Assembly (NCBI GenBank): GCA_023374025.1
Contig: SIJG01000017.1
Location: 1,751,671-1,815,670, forward strand
Source of the DNA: Heterodera schachtii
Taxonomy: Eukaryota > Nematoda > Chromadorea > Rhabditida > Heteroderidae
Length of the DNA stretch: 64,000 nt
Reading direction: 5' to 3'
The translations under genes were made by a program, and so were the position numbers. Each line of letters starts with the position of its first letter. Within the stretch, counting starts at the first letter, position 1. Below are positions 25,101 to 33,778 of this stretch, one piece after another. Under the pieces are notes generated by a model, which was not told the DNA's origin, did no database searches, and saw only the letters and a list, made by a program, of their open reading frames with translations.

Positions 25101-28100
25101 CCGCTTCACCTCCTCCGTCTTCGTCTGCTTTTGCTGCTGCCTCCGTTCCTCCGCTTCTTTGAAGTAATCTTAAAGCATTTCTTTCCGATGACTCATCATT
25201 ATCCCCCCCCCCTCCCTCTGATTTCCCCTTCGCCCCCCCTTTTTTTTTTTTTGCTTTACCACAGTCCAATTCGTCACTTCCGTCCGCACAGTCGTATTCC
25301 CTGTTGCATTTTGCCGTCATTGCAATGCATTTTTTGCCGTCCTTGCACAAAAATTGGTTGATCCCGCACTTTAAAAAATGAAAATGTTTTTCTGATCAAT
25401 TCGTTGGCGCTTACTTTTGAGGAGGGACCGATTGGCAACTGGACTGATTGTGCCGGCGGTGTTTTGACTTCGCTGAATCTCTTGGATTACCTAAAGTTAA
25501 ATGAGTATCCATTAGCGCATTTGATTTCCAATTTTCTGCTGCTGACCCTCGACGTCGTTGGAGTTGGTCCGATCGTTCCTTTGGTATTTTCCCCGGGGCG
25601 CAACTCGCCGATCACTCGCGGGTCCATCGGTCGGACGATCAGTGGCCCCACAGAACTGCCCTCCTCCGTGCCAATTTCGCCGATTACGCGTTCTCCGCCT
25701 AACGTAACGATGGTTGGGCCCGGTCCGTCGCTCACCTCGCCCCAGCCAAGCTCATTTGGGCTAACGCTGGCCACGACAATGTCGGCATCAACTCTTTCGC
25801 TAAAATTAATTTTTAATGAGTTAAAATTAAATGGCCAAATTAATTGGCTTTGAGTTGTAAGTTAAATCAACACATTGGTAATTTTTGGATGCCTTCTTCC
25901 CCGTTCGAGCCATTTTCGAACGGAGGGAAGGAGACCCAAAATTGCCGGACTATTTTCAAGTTTTTTTTAGTTTTGTGTTGTGCCATAATTTCACCCCCCC
26001 CCAGGGGATGCTCAATGCAATTAACCTATATTAAGATGCTTTATAAAGTGTTCCGTTTGCCCTTTGCTTCTTCTTCCTCTCCGTCTTACCTCCCACTTTT
26101 GCAATTTCTCTCGTCACTTCCGTCTCCGCAGTCGTCCGTCCCATCGCATAATTTTGTGTAGTGAATGCATCGGCCCAATGCCACCTTTGGGCACCGTATT
26201 TCGTCCTCCGCGCAACGCCTCGGCCGCTGCTGCTGGGCAATTGCCGCCGTTTTTTCCGCTTCCGCTCTTTTGTTGTTCAGATAATAATCTGATCAGTTGA
26301 TCAGCGATCGGACTGTGATTAGCCACTTTCTCTTACCGCATCTGGTCTCGTCAGTTCCGTCTGAACAATCGAATGGTTTCCTGTCACAAACTTTTTCGTT
26401 GGCAATGCATGTGCCATCCTCGCGACACCGAAATTGGCCCTGTGGGCATTGGCCCTCGGGCGCACCAAAGACGGAACGCTTTTCATTTCCTAAAAATGTA
26501 ATAATTTAAACAAAGCATTTTCCTTAGCTATCTATTTTTAGACAAATTGAATAAATTGTGATTTAAGCGTGAATATGAAGGAGCGAAATGAATGAGTTGA
26601 CAAATCATTAGATTTTTCCTAATTTTCCTTGATTTGTCACTGATCTTTCCCCCGCCGAAAGCATTGTCCATTTGATCAGTTTATTTGGACACTGATCGCC
26701 CCCCTCCAAATCGATTTGTAATATTTCACGCACACAACTCCCATCCCACTTGGGGGAGGGGCACAAGGTCAAGTCCCCCTCCCCTCCCCCCCCCCCTTTT
26801 GTCCGATCATTCATCCTTCCCCCCCCCCCCACCAATTCCAATTCTCTTCTTTCAATTCTCTTCCCTTTTCCTCGGTGTTTCTTCAATCGATGTGCCCAAA
26901 AAGGAGGCATCACCAACAGCAAAACTCCGATTGAATTGGTCCTTTCGCGCATTTGTGTTTTGTTGTGCCCGATCCCTCCCCCCCCCCCCCTCCAAGTTTT
27001 GGTCGTCCGTCGCATTTCCTTCACCGAATGCAAAATCCGACCGCCGCTTTTCCCCCTCCCTTTCGCTTTTCCGCCATTCCATTTCAATTCCATCATTTAT
27101 TTCCAATTCCTGTCTTTTCCCCAATTTTTTTGTCACTTTTTCTGTTGCAATTTCCCCAAAAAATTCGCGCAGATAAATGCGGTGGGAAAACATTGTCAAC
27201 GATGGGAAAACGAGAAATGGACTTCGAAAAAGGGAACGAAAAATGGACCGACGAAGGCCAAAAGCAAAGGAAGAAAAGCCAATCGGACGAAATGGGGCCA
27301 AACGGAAGTGAGTCGAAGGCACCGACCGGCACGACGAGTTCGGCACCGACTCGGCCGCCCCGGCCCCCTCTCTTCTCTTATCCGCCATTGCCCCGCTGGG
27401 AAATGGCTTTGTGCTGGACAATTACTCTGGCTGCGCTGTGCTACGCGTGGTTCTGTGTGTGGTCAGCAAGTCAAAAGTGGCAATTCCGCATGGGACAGCC
27501 GGCACGCGTTGGCCAACTTCCGCTGGTCGGCGTGCGTTTTAAGGTGGGGGCCAATCAATGATGCAGCCGTTGGCATTTTCAATTTGCTGCGATGCGATTG
27601 GCATGCTCCAAGACTGTTGCTGTACAATTCCAGGACGAGTCCAATTGGGAATGGTTCCGCTGGAGTCCGTTCGCCGTCCGTTACTTGCCCTTTCTGCTTC
27701 TGCACTCCTTGCTGTTCAACTTGCTGCCCTTGTGCTTCTCCGACTCCGTTTGGCCCGTGCTGTACGTCTTCGTCTCCATGGCCATCTCCGCGCACCTTTT
27801 CACCCCGTGGCTCCTTTTCTGCGCCGTTTCCCAAGGCTTCTTCATCTTCGCGTGTACATTTCTCTTCCGGTCCGTCCCATTTTCTCTTCCTTTTTCCTTA
27901 CCAATTAATTACCGTATCATTTACCAACTCCGCCTTTTCTCAGCCATACGGTAGCCGTTTGGCTCAGTGCCCTTCCGCTGCTTTACGTTGTGATGAATCG
28001 TACCGATTGGGTCTCCGACGACCCCTTCCTGGTGCTGCTGTTCGTCTCCTACACGCTGCTCTCCTTCGTCTCCTTCTGTCTCGAACTGTCCCGTCAATTG

Positions 28101-31100
28101 ACCACCGAGTCGCATCGTTCTCCCTCTCGGCATCGGCACATTCCGCGTCTGATCACTCGGATGCTTCTCTACACCTTCTACCAGCCCTATCTGTTCTCTC
28201 TGATCGTCCTTTACCCCGACTTTGAACGCCAACTTTCCCTCCGGCGTTCCAATCGTTTGCCCTTTGGAATTTTGTTGTTTAAAGCTGTACGTCTCGCCTT
28301 TTGGTGGCTCAGCTGCGAACTGTGCCTGTACTTCTTATACTTTGGCATCATTGCGCTTGACGCCAAATTCATGGCCAATCTCCCTAAAAACGAATTCGTT
28401 TGCATTGGCATGGCCATGGGTTCGTGTTTTGCTTGGCTTCTCTCCGTAATTAAATGCCATTCACCCTCTCAGGTGCCTTCTTCCACCTCAAATACGTCGT
28501 CATTTTTGGGCTCCCGGCACTTTTTGCCCATTTGGATGGCATGCAGCCCCCCGCCGGACCCATTTGCATTTCTCGCGTTTCGCTTTACTCCAAAATTTGG
28601 CGTGGCTTCGACCGCGGCTTGTACGCCTTCTTCAAGGAGTATATTTTCATCCCAATCTGCCGTCCGACCTTTTCGCTCTTCCGCAAAATCCTCGGCATTG
28701 TCGTCTCGTTCACTTTTGTGCTGCTTTGGCACGGCTTCTTCCCCCACAACATTGTGTGGATCGGCCTGAACATTGCCGAGATGTTCATTGAGTGAGTGTG
28801 CCAATTATCAAGTCCATTCCGCTCTTCCCTTTCAGATTCGGCGCCAAATCCTTCTATGCCATTCCCTCCGTTCGCCAATTTCGTCTTCGCACTTTCTCCG
28901 ATTTGGCGTTTCGTCGGCTTCTCGGCATTCTTCAAATCGTTCCCTTTGCTTTTGGCCTTTACTCCAATTTTTATTTCCTCGGCGGACGATCCGTCGGTTG
29001 GCTTTTCGTCCAACGCATTTTCATTGAGGAAACGGTCCCCGTCCGATGGCCATTCCTTCTGCTGATCACTTTGGGATATTTTTACATGCAAGTGACCATG
29101 GAAATTGAAAGGAAAGCGGCGGTGGTAAAAGCGGGCCAAAGAGAATGCCCAATTGGACGGATGGGAAGAACGACGAAAAATGAGGTGATTGGGAAAGAAA
29201 AGAATGAAGAAGGAGACGATGAAAATGGGAGAGGAAAGCCGAGTGAGAGAGAGACGGAGGAGAATGAAGGGGAGAAGAAAGGACAAAGAGAGAGAGAAGA
29301 GGAAGAAGAAAGGACAAAGAGAGAGTGAGAGAGAGAGAGGAGGATGAAGGGGAGAAGAAAGGACAAAGAGAGAGTGAGAGAGACGGAAGAAGAGGATGAA
29401 AAAGAGTGGACAAATGAAAGACGGAAGAAGAGGATGAAGGGGAGAAGAAAGTACAAAGAGAGAGAGAAGAGGAAGAAGAAAGGACAAAGAGAGAGTGAAA
29501 GAGAGAGAGAGACGAAAAAGAAAGGACGAGGAGGAAAAAGAGCGGAAGCATTACAAAGACCGAATCGCAATTGAGTCCGATTATCATTAAAGTGCAATTT
29601 CAAAGTGATAAAACACTGCCAAAAAGCATAAAAAGAGACCGACAAGCAAAGCAAATAAATTTAAAAAAGTAAAATGAAATGCCAAACAAAATAAAATAAG
29701 CATAAATTCACCGCTGTTGCAGTACGCTTCGTCCGTCGAGTCGCGCAGTGTCGCGCCGTCTTTGCAATCGGCGATTCCGTCACAGCGCCGAGCGGACGGA
29801 ATGCACACATTGTCAGCACACTCCCAATGAAGCAGCGGATCGCACCGACGCAGCTGATCAGCGGACCCTAATTCAAAAAGCGAACGAATGGGAAAAATGA
29901 CTAAAAAAAGAGGGGGGGGGGGGGGACGGGGGAATTGGAGGAAAGCAAAAGGAATTTATTGGCCAAAATTTAAAACAAATAAATTAAAAAACAAATTTAA
30001 ATAAATTATGAAAAATGATAAGCGAAAAAAAACAAAAAAATTACAAAAGCCACAAAAACTTTTGGTGCAAAAAGCAACTAAAAAGTGTAACGCCCAATTG
30101 AACACTACCAAAACATTGTGCCTTTTTTTAAAGTGACCACTCACTGGCACTTTTGCAGCATTGGCCTTCCACGCACGAAGTGCCGGACGGACAGACGGAG
30201 TGGGACCAACAATAAGTGGAGCCATGCAAACTGAACCTGAAAAGGAGGCGGAAAAGCGGGTCAAATGGCTTTTTGAATTTGAATTATTGGCATACGATGG
30301 CAATGCTCCGTCGGGACAAGTCAAAGTCAGCTTTGCAAAAGGTCCTGAAATTATTTTGGCATTAGTTCTCGTCCGATGCCGATGTTTAAACCACCGACTC
30401 GCCAATATTTTCCTCGTCACTGTCTCCCCGATGTAGCCATTCCCGGCACCTTTTAGACTTGCTCTTGTGCCATTTTAATTTTCAAAATGTGCCCCCCCCC
30501 CTTCCCTTTTGGCCCCCTCCGTTGCTGCACACCTTCGATTGCGTTAAATTCGAACCCGTCCTCGGAGACGGCCAACCACCCGATTTGGCCGGTGCGCAAA
30601 GCACGCTCCAATTCCCAACGAAATTTGTGCAATAAAGCACCACTGTACACATTGGCAAAGTGTGCGTCAACATTTGCCAAAATGCCCAGGGTGGGCTGAT
30701 AGCGAAAACGGCGGACGGAAGAACCCCTGGGGGAGAAAGGTCAGAAAAGGAAAAGCCGAAGGACGAAACGGCACAAAGACAACCGAAGAAAAGCGCGGAG
30801 ATAAATTCATTAAAAGCAAAAGAAAGACGGGCGATTGTAAGCCTTTGATCGGTTCGCTTGCTTTTAGCCAAGCAGTGCCTTAATTGCCGTTCGATTTGTC
30901 ATTTGCCTGTAGGCGCTCTCCTCCCGCCAAATATCCGCCAACGCCGCGCGCACCGCTCCGCTGGCCTCGAGAAAAGCGGAACTGTCGGGAAGGCTAAGTT
31001 CGGCAGAGAATGTCTGTTTGGGGAGGTTCAGAGAAAGGCGAATTGTTGTGGTCGAATTTGTCGAATTGGAGGAGAAAGGCAATGAGAGAAGTAAAAAGAG

Positions 31101-31163
31101 GGCAAAAAATAGGGAAAATGGCACGGACGGAGGGGAGGCAAAAGCCAAAAATTGGAGAGGCAT
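1..31163 (-). CDS. unc-52: Perlecan (basement membrane heparan sulfate proteoglycan core), partial at left edge
   Basis: Multi-exon minus-strand gene for the perlecan core protein. In nematodes UNC-52 lies in basement membranes and anchors body-wall muscle attachment to hypodermis and cuticle. Reading from 31163 leftward: hydrophobic signal peptide with SEA-like module, Cys-rich exon, eight LDLa repeats interrupted by an Ig domain, a second Ig, two laminin IV domains with laminin-EGF modules, about 14 Ig domains, a charged linker and the first laminin G domain. The gene leaves the window inside laminin G 1, so the C-terminal LamG/EGF part is not visible. The order Ig-LDLa-Ig-LamIV/EGF-Ig array-LamG is that known for UNC-52 and vertebrate perlecan. 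Many introns are about 50-100 bp; three are 3-5 kb and two of those carry genes on the other strand. One laminin IV exon has an apparent frame slip near 11937. Some exon joins, for example at 30.2 kb, are unresolved. Confidence 0.93.
689..2290 (-). other. unc-52: Perlecan charged linker between Ig array and laminin G
   Basis: After the last Ig ([11 protein letters not shown]) the exon continues into a very Glu/Arg/Lys/Gln-rich stretch to a plausible donor near 1889 (SIAE/GTGCGC). A further exon (about 880-689) reads [20 protein letters not shown] then an acidic end before GTAAGG. It resembles the linker that leads to laminin G in UNC-52. Between about 890 and 1885 I see no exon I can support; a short Cys-containing frame near 1570-1620 is not convincing. 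Confidence 0.6.
2290..8508 (-). other. unc-52: Perlecan Ig array (about 14 immunoglobulin domains)
   Basis: Around 25 exons encode a tandem Ig array (perlecan domain IV). Recognisable strand C/F signatures in order include DIQWSKIGE with [19 protein letters not shown] with [19 protein letters not shown] with [22 protein letters not shown] with [22 protein letters not shown] with [21 protein letters not shown] with [80 protein letters not shown] (Cys of strand F replaced by Val); [25 protein letters not shown]; and [10 protein letters not shown]. Four to six consecutive domains share the unusual RFRCWVPG strand-B motif, suggesting local duplication. Confidence 0.88.
3091..3180 (+). repeat. (CT)n-rich tract
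   Basis: CTCTCTCTTT-type tract in a perlecan intron between Ig exons. Confidence 0.8.
9619..10865 (-). other. unc-52: Perlecan laminin-EGF cluster after LamB 2
   Basis: Five short exons encode laminin-type EGF modules: [20 protein letters not shown] with [40 protein letters not shown] with [58 protein letters not shown]; and [18 protein letters not shown]. The last exon ends at a good GTGAGA donor (GACG/GTGAGA, 9619). It joins in phase across a 1.1-kb intron to the first Ig exon at about 8508. Confidence 0.86.
11083..11105 (+). repeat. (AATGCC)n short tandem repeat
   Basis: Nearly four copies of AATGCC in a perlecan intron. AATGCC and GGCATT are over-used words across the whole window. Confidence 0.75.
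11470..12385 (-). other. unc-52: Perlecan second laminin IV (LamB) domain, with frame slip
   Basis: Starts with [20 protein letters not shown] and [15 protein letters not shown], then [74 protein letters not shown] and [17 protein letters not shown], which is a full laminin IV domain. Between the TAYGG strand and the IIRGNN strand (about 11929-11945) the frame must shift by one base, and no GT/AG pair offers an intron. This is either an assembly indel or a genuine lesion. Confidence 0.85.
12795..13090 (-). other. unc-52: Perlecan laminin-EGF modules after LamB 1
   Basis: One exon completes the first LamB domain ([33 protein letters not shown]) and continues into laminin-[57 protein letters not shown] is the classic perlecan/laminin junction. 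The acceptor at 13091-13092 is in phase with the donor after 16609. Confidence 0.88.
15253..16368 (+). CDS. Unrecognised basic protein nested in a perlecan intron
   Basis: Three exons, 15253-15565, 15618-16036 and 16129-16368, join in phase to 323 codons. The start ATG in GTCAAAATG opens [17 protein letters not shown]. Visible features: two Cys near the N-terminus; a helical segment ([20 protein letters not shown]); a Q-run; a second helical region ([32 protein letters not shown]) followed by basic [13 protein letters not shown]; a Ser-rich, probably disordered stretch; and a C-terminal domain with CVCC and long hydrophobic/charged helices ([38 protein letters not shown]). I recognise no family. 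No signal peptide or membrane segment is seen. It lies wholly inside the 13091-16608 intron of perlecan, on the opposite strand. Codon use and splice sites look like a real gene. Confidence 0.8.
16609..18130 (-). other. unc-52: Perlecan first laminin-EGF/laminin IV (LamB) unit
   Basis: Reads [20 protein letters not shown], then the LE half-module [20 protein letters not shown] with [14 protein letters not shown], then the LamB core: [78 protein letters not shown]. The intron at 16777-16728 has a GC donor (TACGAG/GCAATT) and is 50 bp long. The last exon ends at 16609; the next coding exon starts at 13090, leaving a 3.5-kb intron that holds a plus-strand gene. Confidence 0.87.
18160..18975 (-). 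other. unc-52: Perlecan LDLa repeat 8 and second Ig domain
   Basis: LDLa 8 (about 18975-18860) reads [20 protein letters not shown] then [15 protein letters not shown]. The Ig domain is split over exons at about 18700-18490 ([30 protein letters not shown]) and about 18230-18160 ([18 protein letters not shown]). A proline-rich stretch ([12 protein letters not shown]) leads into the first laminin module. The intron between the two Ig exons contains a 17-base G tract. Confidence 0.82.
19125..19865 (-). other. unc-52: Perlecan Ig domain and LDLa repeats 6 and 7
   Basis: Two exons (about 19860-19735 and 19680-19500) form an Ig domain: [39 protein letters not shown], then the [14 protein letters not shown] strand-F signature. 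Two LDLa modules follow: [27 protein letters not shown] and [30 protein letters not shown]. An Ig domain before a block of LDLa modules is a feature of UNC-52-type perlecan. Confidence 0.85.
20278..20301 (+). repeat. 24-base G homopolymer
   Basis: Uninterrupted run of 24 G in the long perlecan intron. Confidence 0.9.
22073..22170 (+). repeat. (CT)n microsatellite
   Basis: Nearly pure CT repeat, broken by a few CG steps (CTCTCTCG), inside the long perlecan intron. Confidence 0.9.
24870..25800 (-). other. unc-52: Perlecan linker exon and LDLa repeats 4 and 5
   Basis: A linker exon (25800 to about 25550) reads [19 protein letters not shown] then a G/T/P-rich stretch with no recognised fold. 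It is followed by LDLa 4 (about 25370-25260; [29 protein letters not shown]) and LDLa 5 (about 25010-24870; [28 protein letters not shown]). The intron between the LDLa exons holds a short purine/pyrimidine-skewed stretch. LDLa 5 is the last exon I can support before a gap of about 5 kb. Confidence 0.8.
26100..26489 (-). other. unc-52: Perlecan LDLa repeats 2 and 3
   Basis: Two exons. The first (26489-26337) reads [20 protein letters not shown] then [17 protein letters not shown]. The second (about 26275-26100) begins with a Q/R-rich stretch then [19 protein letters not shown] and [16 protein letters not shown]. Both have the six cysteines and the SDE/TDE calcium motif of LDLa modules. Splice phases are 1. 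Confidence 0.85.
27202..29328 (+). CDS. HHAT: Hedgehog acyltransferase (MBOAT family), nested in a perlecan intron
   Basis: Five exons (27202-27543, 27634-27869, 27944-28419, 28473-28791, 28836-29328) give 621 codons in phase. MBOAT enzymes of the HHAT/Rasp/GUP type attach palmitate to the N-terminal Cys of hedgehog-like proteins in the ER. Diagnostic stretches are [10 protein letters not shown] at the first membrane helix, [40 protein letters not shown] with Asp398 at the family's conserved Asp, and FVLLWHGFF with His438 at the catalytic His. About ten hydrophobic segments are visible. Human HHAT is 493 residues; the extra length here is a charged N-terminal segment of about 60 residues and a Glu/Arg/Lys tail of about 80 residues encoded by GA-rich repeat DNA. 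The start is the first ATG before the basic N-terminus. The exon 1 donor (TTTAAG/GTGGGG) was chosen because it preserves alignment with the family. Confidence 0.9.
29255..29540 (+). repeat. GA-rich tandem repeat overlapping the HHAT 3' end
   Basis: Imperfect units of the type GAGGATGAAGGGGAGAAGAAA followed by GGACAAAGAGAGAGTGAGAG recur about four times. The first part is coding for the charged C-terminal tail of the acyltransferase and the rest lies past its stop at 29326-29328. Repeat-length change here would alter the tail length or frame. Confidence 0.75.
29712..29867 (-). other. unc-52: Perlecan LDLa repeat 1
   Basis: The exon encodes an LDL-receptor class A module: Cys residues around [20 protein letters not shown], then [10 protein letters not shown] and DSTDEAYC. 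It carries the acidic calcium-binding D-x-(S/T)-DE signature. Splice sites are TTAG before the exon and a GTGAAT donor after it, phase 1. The next exon downstream is about 3.2 kb away, across the intron that contains the HHAT gene. Confidence 0.85.
30147..30240 (-). other. unc-52: Perlecan Cys-rich exon
   Basis: One reading frame here gives [20 protein letters not shown], spaced like a small disulfide-bonded EB-type or EGF-like module, ending at a GTGAGT donor. An acceptor TTTTCAG lies just upstream on the minus strand. The phase does not match the end of the SEA exon at 30533, so another small exon may lie between 30240 and 30533. Function is not assigned. Confidence 0.5.
30533..31163 (-). 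other. unc-52: Perlecan exons 1-2: signal peptide and SEA-like module
   Basis: Exon 1 (31163-30879) begins [20 protein letters not shown], a long hydrophobic signal, followed by N-glycosylation sequons (NST, NSTT) and a stretch with the alternating pattern of a SEA domain (FSAELSLPD ... [13 protein letters not shown]). Exon 2 (30695-30533) continues it with [17 protein letters not shown] and [16 protein letters not shown]. The join keeps frame only if exon 1 ends AAG followed by a GC donor at 30878-30877. SEA modules occur in vertebrate perlecan domain I and in mucin-like proteins. I know of no SEA module in C. elegans UNC-52, so this needs a profile search. The start is the first ATG before the hydrophobic stretch. 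Confidence 0.72.
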
Positions 31164-32812
31164 TTTGCCTTAAAAAGAGCAAATTTAAATTGGATTTATG
31201 TGGCTATAATGAAATGGAGATGATTTGTCATCATTATTGGCCAAGATAGGAAGAGATATGCATTGGTCAAAAAAGGATCTTCTCTTCATCAAAAGTGCAG
31301 CCGGAAAGGTGAAAAGATTGAGACAGGGGACAATCCCAAAATGGGAAGGATTAATTAGGGCTAATAAATAATAAGTGATGGGCGGATGGGTGGCCATTAG
31401 CCAAACAGTGAGTGAATGTGCGCTTTGCTTTCCCATTCAAAATGCTTCTTCTTCTGCCGGTGTGTTCAGCTTCCATTCCAAATTTTGCTGCTCCCCCATA
31501 ACAAACAATAAAATTGGCCTTAAAATGCCCTTTCCCTGGCGAAAATTTGAATTTTTGTGATTGTAAAGTGACCGAGGGAAAATTATGGAAGAAATGAGCA
31601 GAGGGAGGAAAAGGGAAAAGAGGGAAAAAGGAATGAGGGGAAAGGGAGAGGGAGGAAAAGGAAAGGGGGGCAAAGGATGGGCCGACCGTTGTTTCAGCTG
31701 CCGGTCAAATTTGGCCACTGCTGCTGGGTGGGGGGCCTTCTTTTGTTTGTTATTGCCATTTAATTTGTTGCCATTTTGAGGGCCAAATTCGAAAAAACGA
31801 ATGTGAAGGACGGATTGATATGTATTTGGTACAAACGGACAACGATTGTCACAGTTGGGGGGGGGGGGGGGGGACGCCGCGCGGGCGCGGGAAAATCGTC
31901 ATCGTTTTTTGGGCCATAGAATAATGGGTTGAAGGGGGGGGGGGAGGGGGAGGGGTGTTTCGTTGTTGGTGGTATTGCTTCTTCTCGAGGGTAAAGCACT
32001 CGAAAGGAAGCGCAGCGGGAGGGGGGGGGGGGGGGGGACATGAGGATAATGATGGTGATCCCTCATCTCATTCACTCATCGACAGTGCTTAAGCAAAAAA
32101 ATAAACATTCCTCGGCGAGAAGTTGGGCCATCGGAACTCTTCGGCCAATGTTGCGATCGGCGGAGAGATGCGGGGGGAGGGGGAGGAAATGTGTGAGGAA
32201 AATGGGGGAGGGGAGGACGAAGACACGGAAAGCGAGGGACGGAGAGGGAAGGGAAAAAGGGGGACAAAATGGGGGGGGCGAGGGAGTGATCCAACCGGAA
32301 GAAGCGAATGAAGCAGCACGAAACCAAACGCCGACACTTTCGAGAGACGAAACGAGCGAACGAACGAATGATCAGCGGAAGAGGAAGAGATGGGCACACA
32401 GACCATCACTCCTTCTATTCTCCTTCTCCCCTCTTCTTTGTACTTCATCTTCGGCCATTTTTTGTTCAGCAGGTGCACAGATTGACTTGGATCGGATGGG
32501 TGAACCAAAAGAAATTCCCAACGAAACTTTGGGGGGAGGGAAAATGCGAAAAATGCACAGAATGGCGAAGGGAAGGCAAAGAATGAGAGGATGAAGAATA
32601 TGGAAGGATGGAATTGGCCGTGGAAATTGCCACAGGTGGAGAAAAGTGAGAGGTGAAGTAAGGCAAGCACAGAAAAGGACAGAAAGCGTAAGACGGGGCC
32701 AACGGCGGAGGGGGGCAAAAAGGCACAAAAGGCACAGATGGGCAAAAGGGCAAAGGAAAAGAGGGGAAAGGAAAAGGGAGGGAAAGAGGGGAAAGAGGGG
32801 GCATTGATCAGC

Positions 32813-32843
<31 letters not shown>

Positions 32844-33310
32844 CATTCAGTGAAAGGGCAGGCAAACGGTGAAGTCTCATTTGGCGATGGCAGCAGAATA
32901 AAAGTTGTACTAGTGAATGATGAAAGAAAGGATGGACAAAAGACATTTGAATAAATTGGAATTGGACAAAGAAAGAAGGGACAATTGCCAAGTGATCGGA
33001 CAATAATTTCTTGGAAAGGAAGTGATCAGCAAGTCCCCAAGTGATCTGATTGTGAGACATTTGTAGAAAATGCATTTTGAATGGAAGGGAGGGGGGGGGG
33101 GGGGGATTGTGGGCACGTTTCATGTTGCTATGAATGGGAATGAATGAGATGATTCATTCGTTCTCGGAAAAGCCGAATGAATGATCGCTTTCCCTTCCCA
33201 TTTGCATTAATCATTATTCCCTCCTCTTTTGTTCCGTTCCCTCATAAATTAATCGCTTTTTCTTCAAGTAAACAAACCCAACCCAATTGGCCAACCAAAT
33301 TTTTTGCATT
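31164..33310. other. Intergenic purine-rich DNA upstream of perlecan
   Basis: Probable 5' flank of the perlecan gene. It is dominated by GGGAAA/GAAAGG-type purine runs, G tracts at 31858-31874, 31936-31944 and 32022-32037, and a short (GA)n at 32813-32839. Long open frames on the minus strand are Ser/Pro/Phe-rich mirror images of the purine runs and are not supported. I see no promoter motif I would defend. Confidence 0.5.
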
Positions 33311-33778
33311 TTAAGCACAATTTAAATTTTTCTCACTTTTTGTTGTTTTTACAGTTGTTGCTTCCGCATTTGGTTGTTGTTGCTGTTGTGGTTCGTGTGG
33401 TTCGTCTCCTGTCGGTTCTTTTCCCTCTCTCTCTTCCTCCCCTTTTCCTCCCATTTGTTGCTGTTGTGGTGGTTCGTCTCCCGTCCGTTCTGTTCCCTCT
33501 TCCTCTCCCTTTCCTCCTTTTTGCTTCTGTTGTTCTTCCTCTTCAAACTTTTGCACTTCTTCTTCCCCCTCCTCTTCTCCTGACCCTTCGCTTTCTTCCT
33601 TTTCGTGTCCCAATGTTTTGGCTTTTTCTTCTGTTGCCAATGAATTAGTGAAGCGCCAGAGAGAAGAAGCCGAAGTCGAAAGATGAAAGGCGAAGGACGG
33701 AGACGGGACGGAGATGAACACAAAAAGGAGGACGAAGAGGAGGAAAAGCAGCGCAAAGCGAAGACGAACGGCACCCAT
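33311..33778 (-). CDS. Possible secreted Glu/Gln-rich protein
   Basis: A single open frame of 155 codons starts MGAVRLRFALLFLLFVLLFV, a strong signal peptide ending near FISVPSPSFA. The mature part is almost entirely Glu, Gly, Lys and Gln, and includes two copies of a unit GGKGEEE(G/R)E..(T/P)TGDEP followed by PQQQQ or PHEPQQQQQ. No family is recognised. The low complexity leaves open that this is an accidental frame in purine-rich DNA. In favour are the clean signal peptide and the repeated unit in one frame. It could have further exons; a Glu-rich frame at 34085-34200 on the same strand is a candidate. Confidence 0.42.
   Translation of the reverse strand: MGAVRLRFALLFLLFVLLFVFISVPSPSFAFHLSTSASSLWRFTNSLATEEKAKTLGHEKEESEGSGEEEGEEEVQKFEEEEQQKQKGGKGEEEGTERTGDEPPQQQQMGGKGEEEREGKEPTGDEPHEPQQQQQPNAEATTVKTTKSEKNLNCA

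Noticed and set aside
26750..28225. A 491-codon open frame on the plus strand
   Set aside because: It overlaps HHAT exons in another frame and is Ser/Pro/Phe/Cys-rich with no domain. The spliced HHAT frame explains the region.
28585..29487. A 300-codon minus-strand frame rich in Ser/Leu/Phe
   Set aside because: Antisense of the HHAT exons and the GA tandem repeat.
32089..33123. A 344-codon open frame on the minus strand
   Set aside because: It is the pyrimidine-side reading of purine-rich low-complexity DNA ([12 protein letters not shown] runs), with no homology or splice logic.
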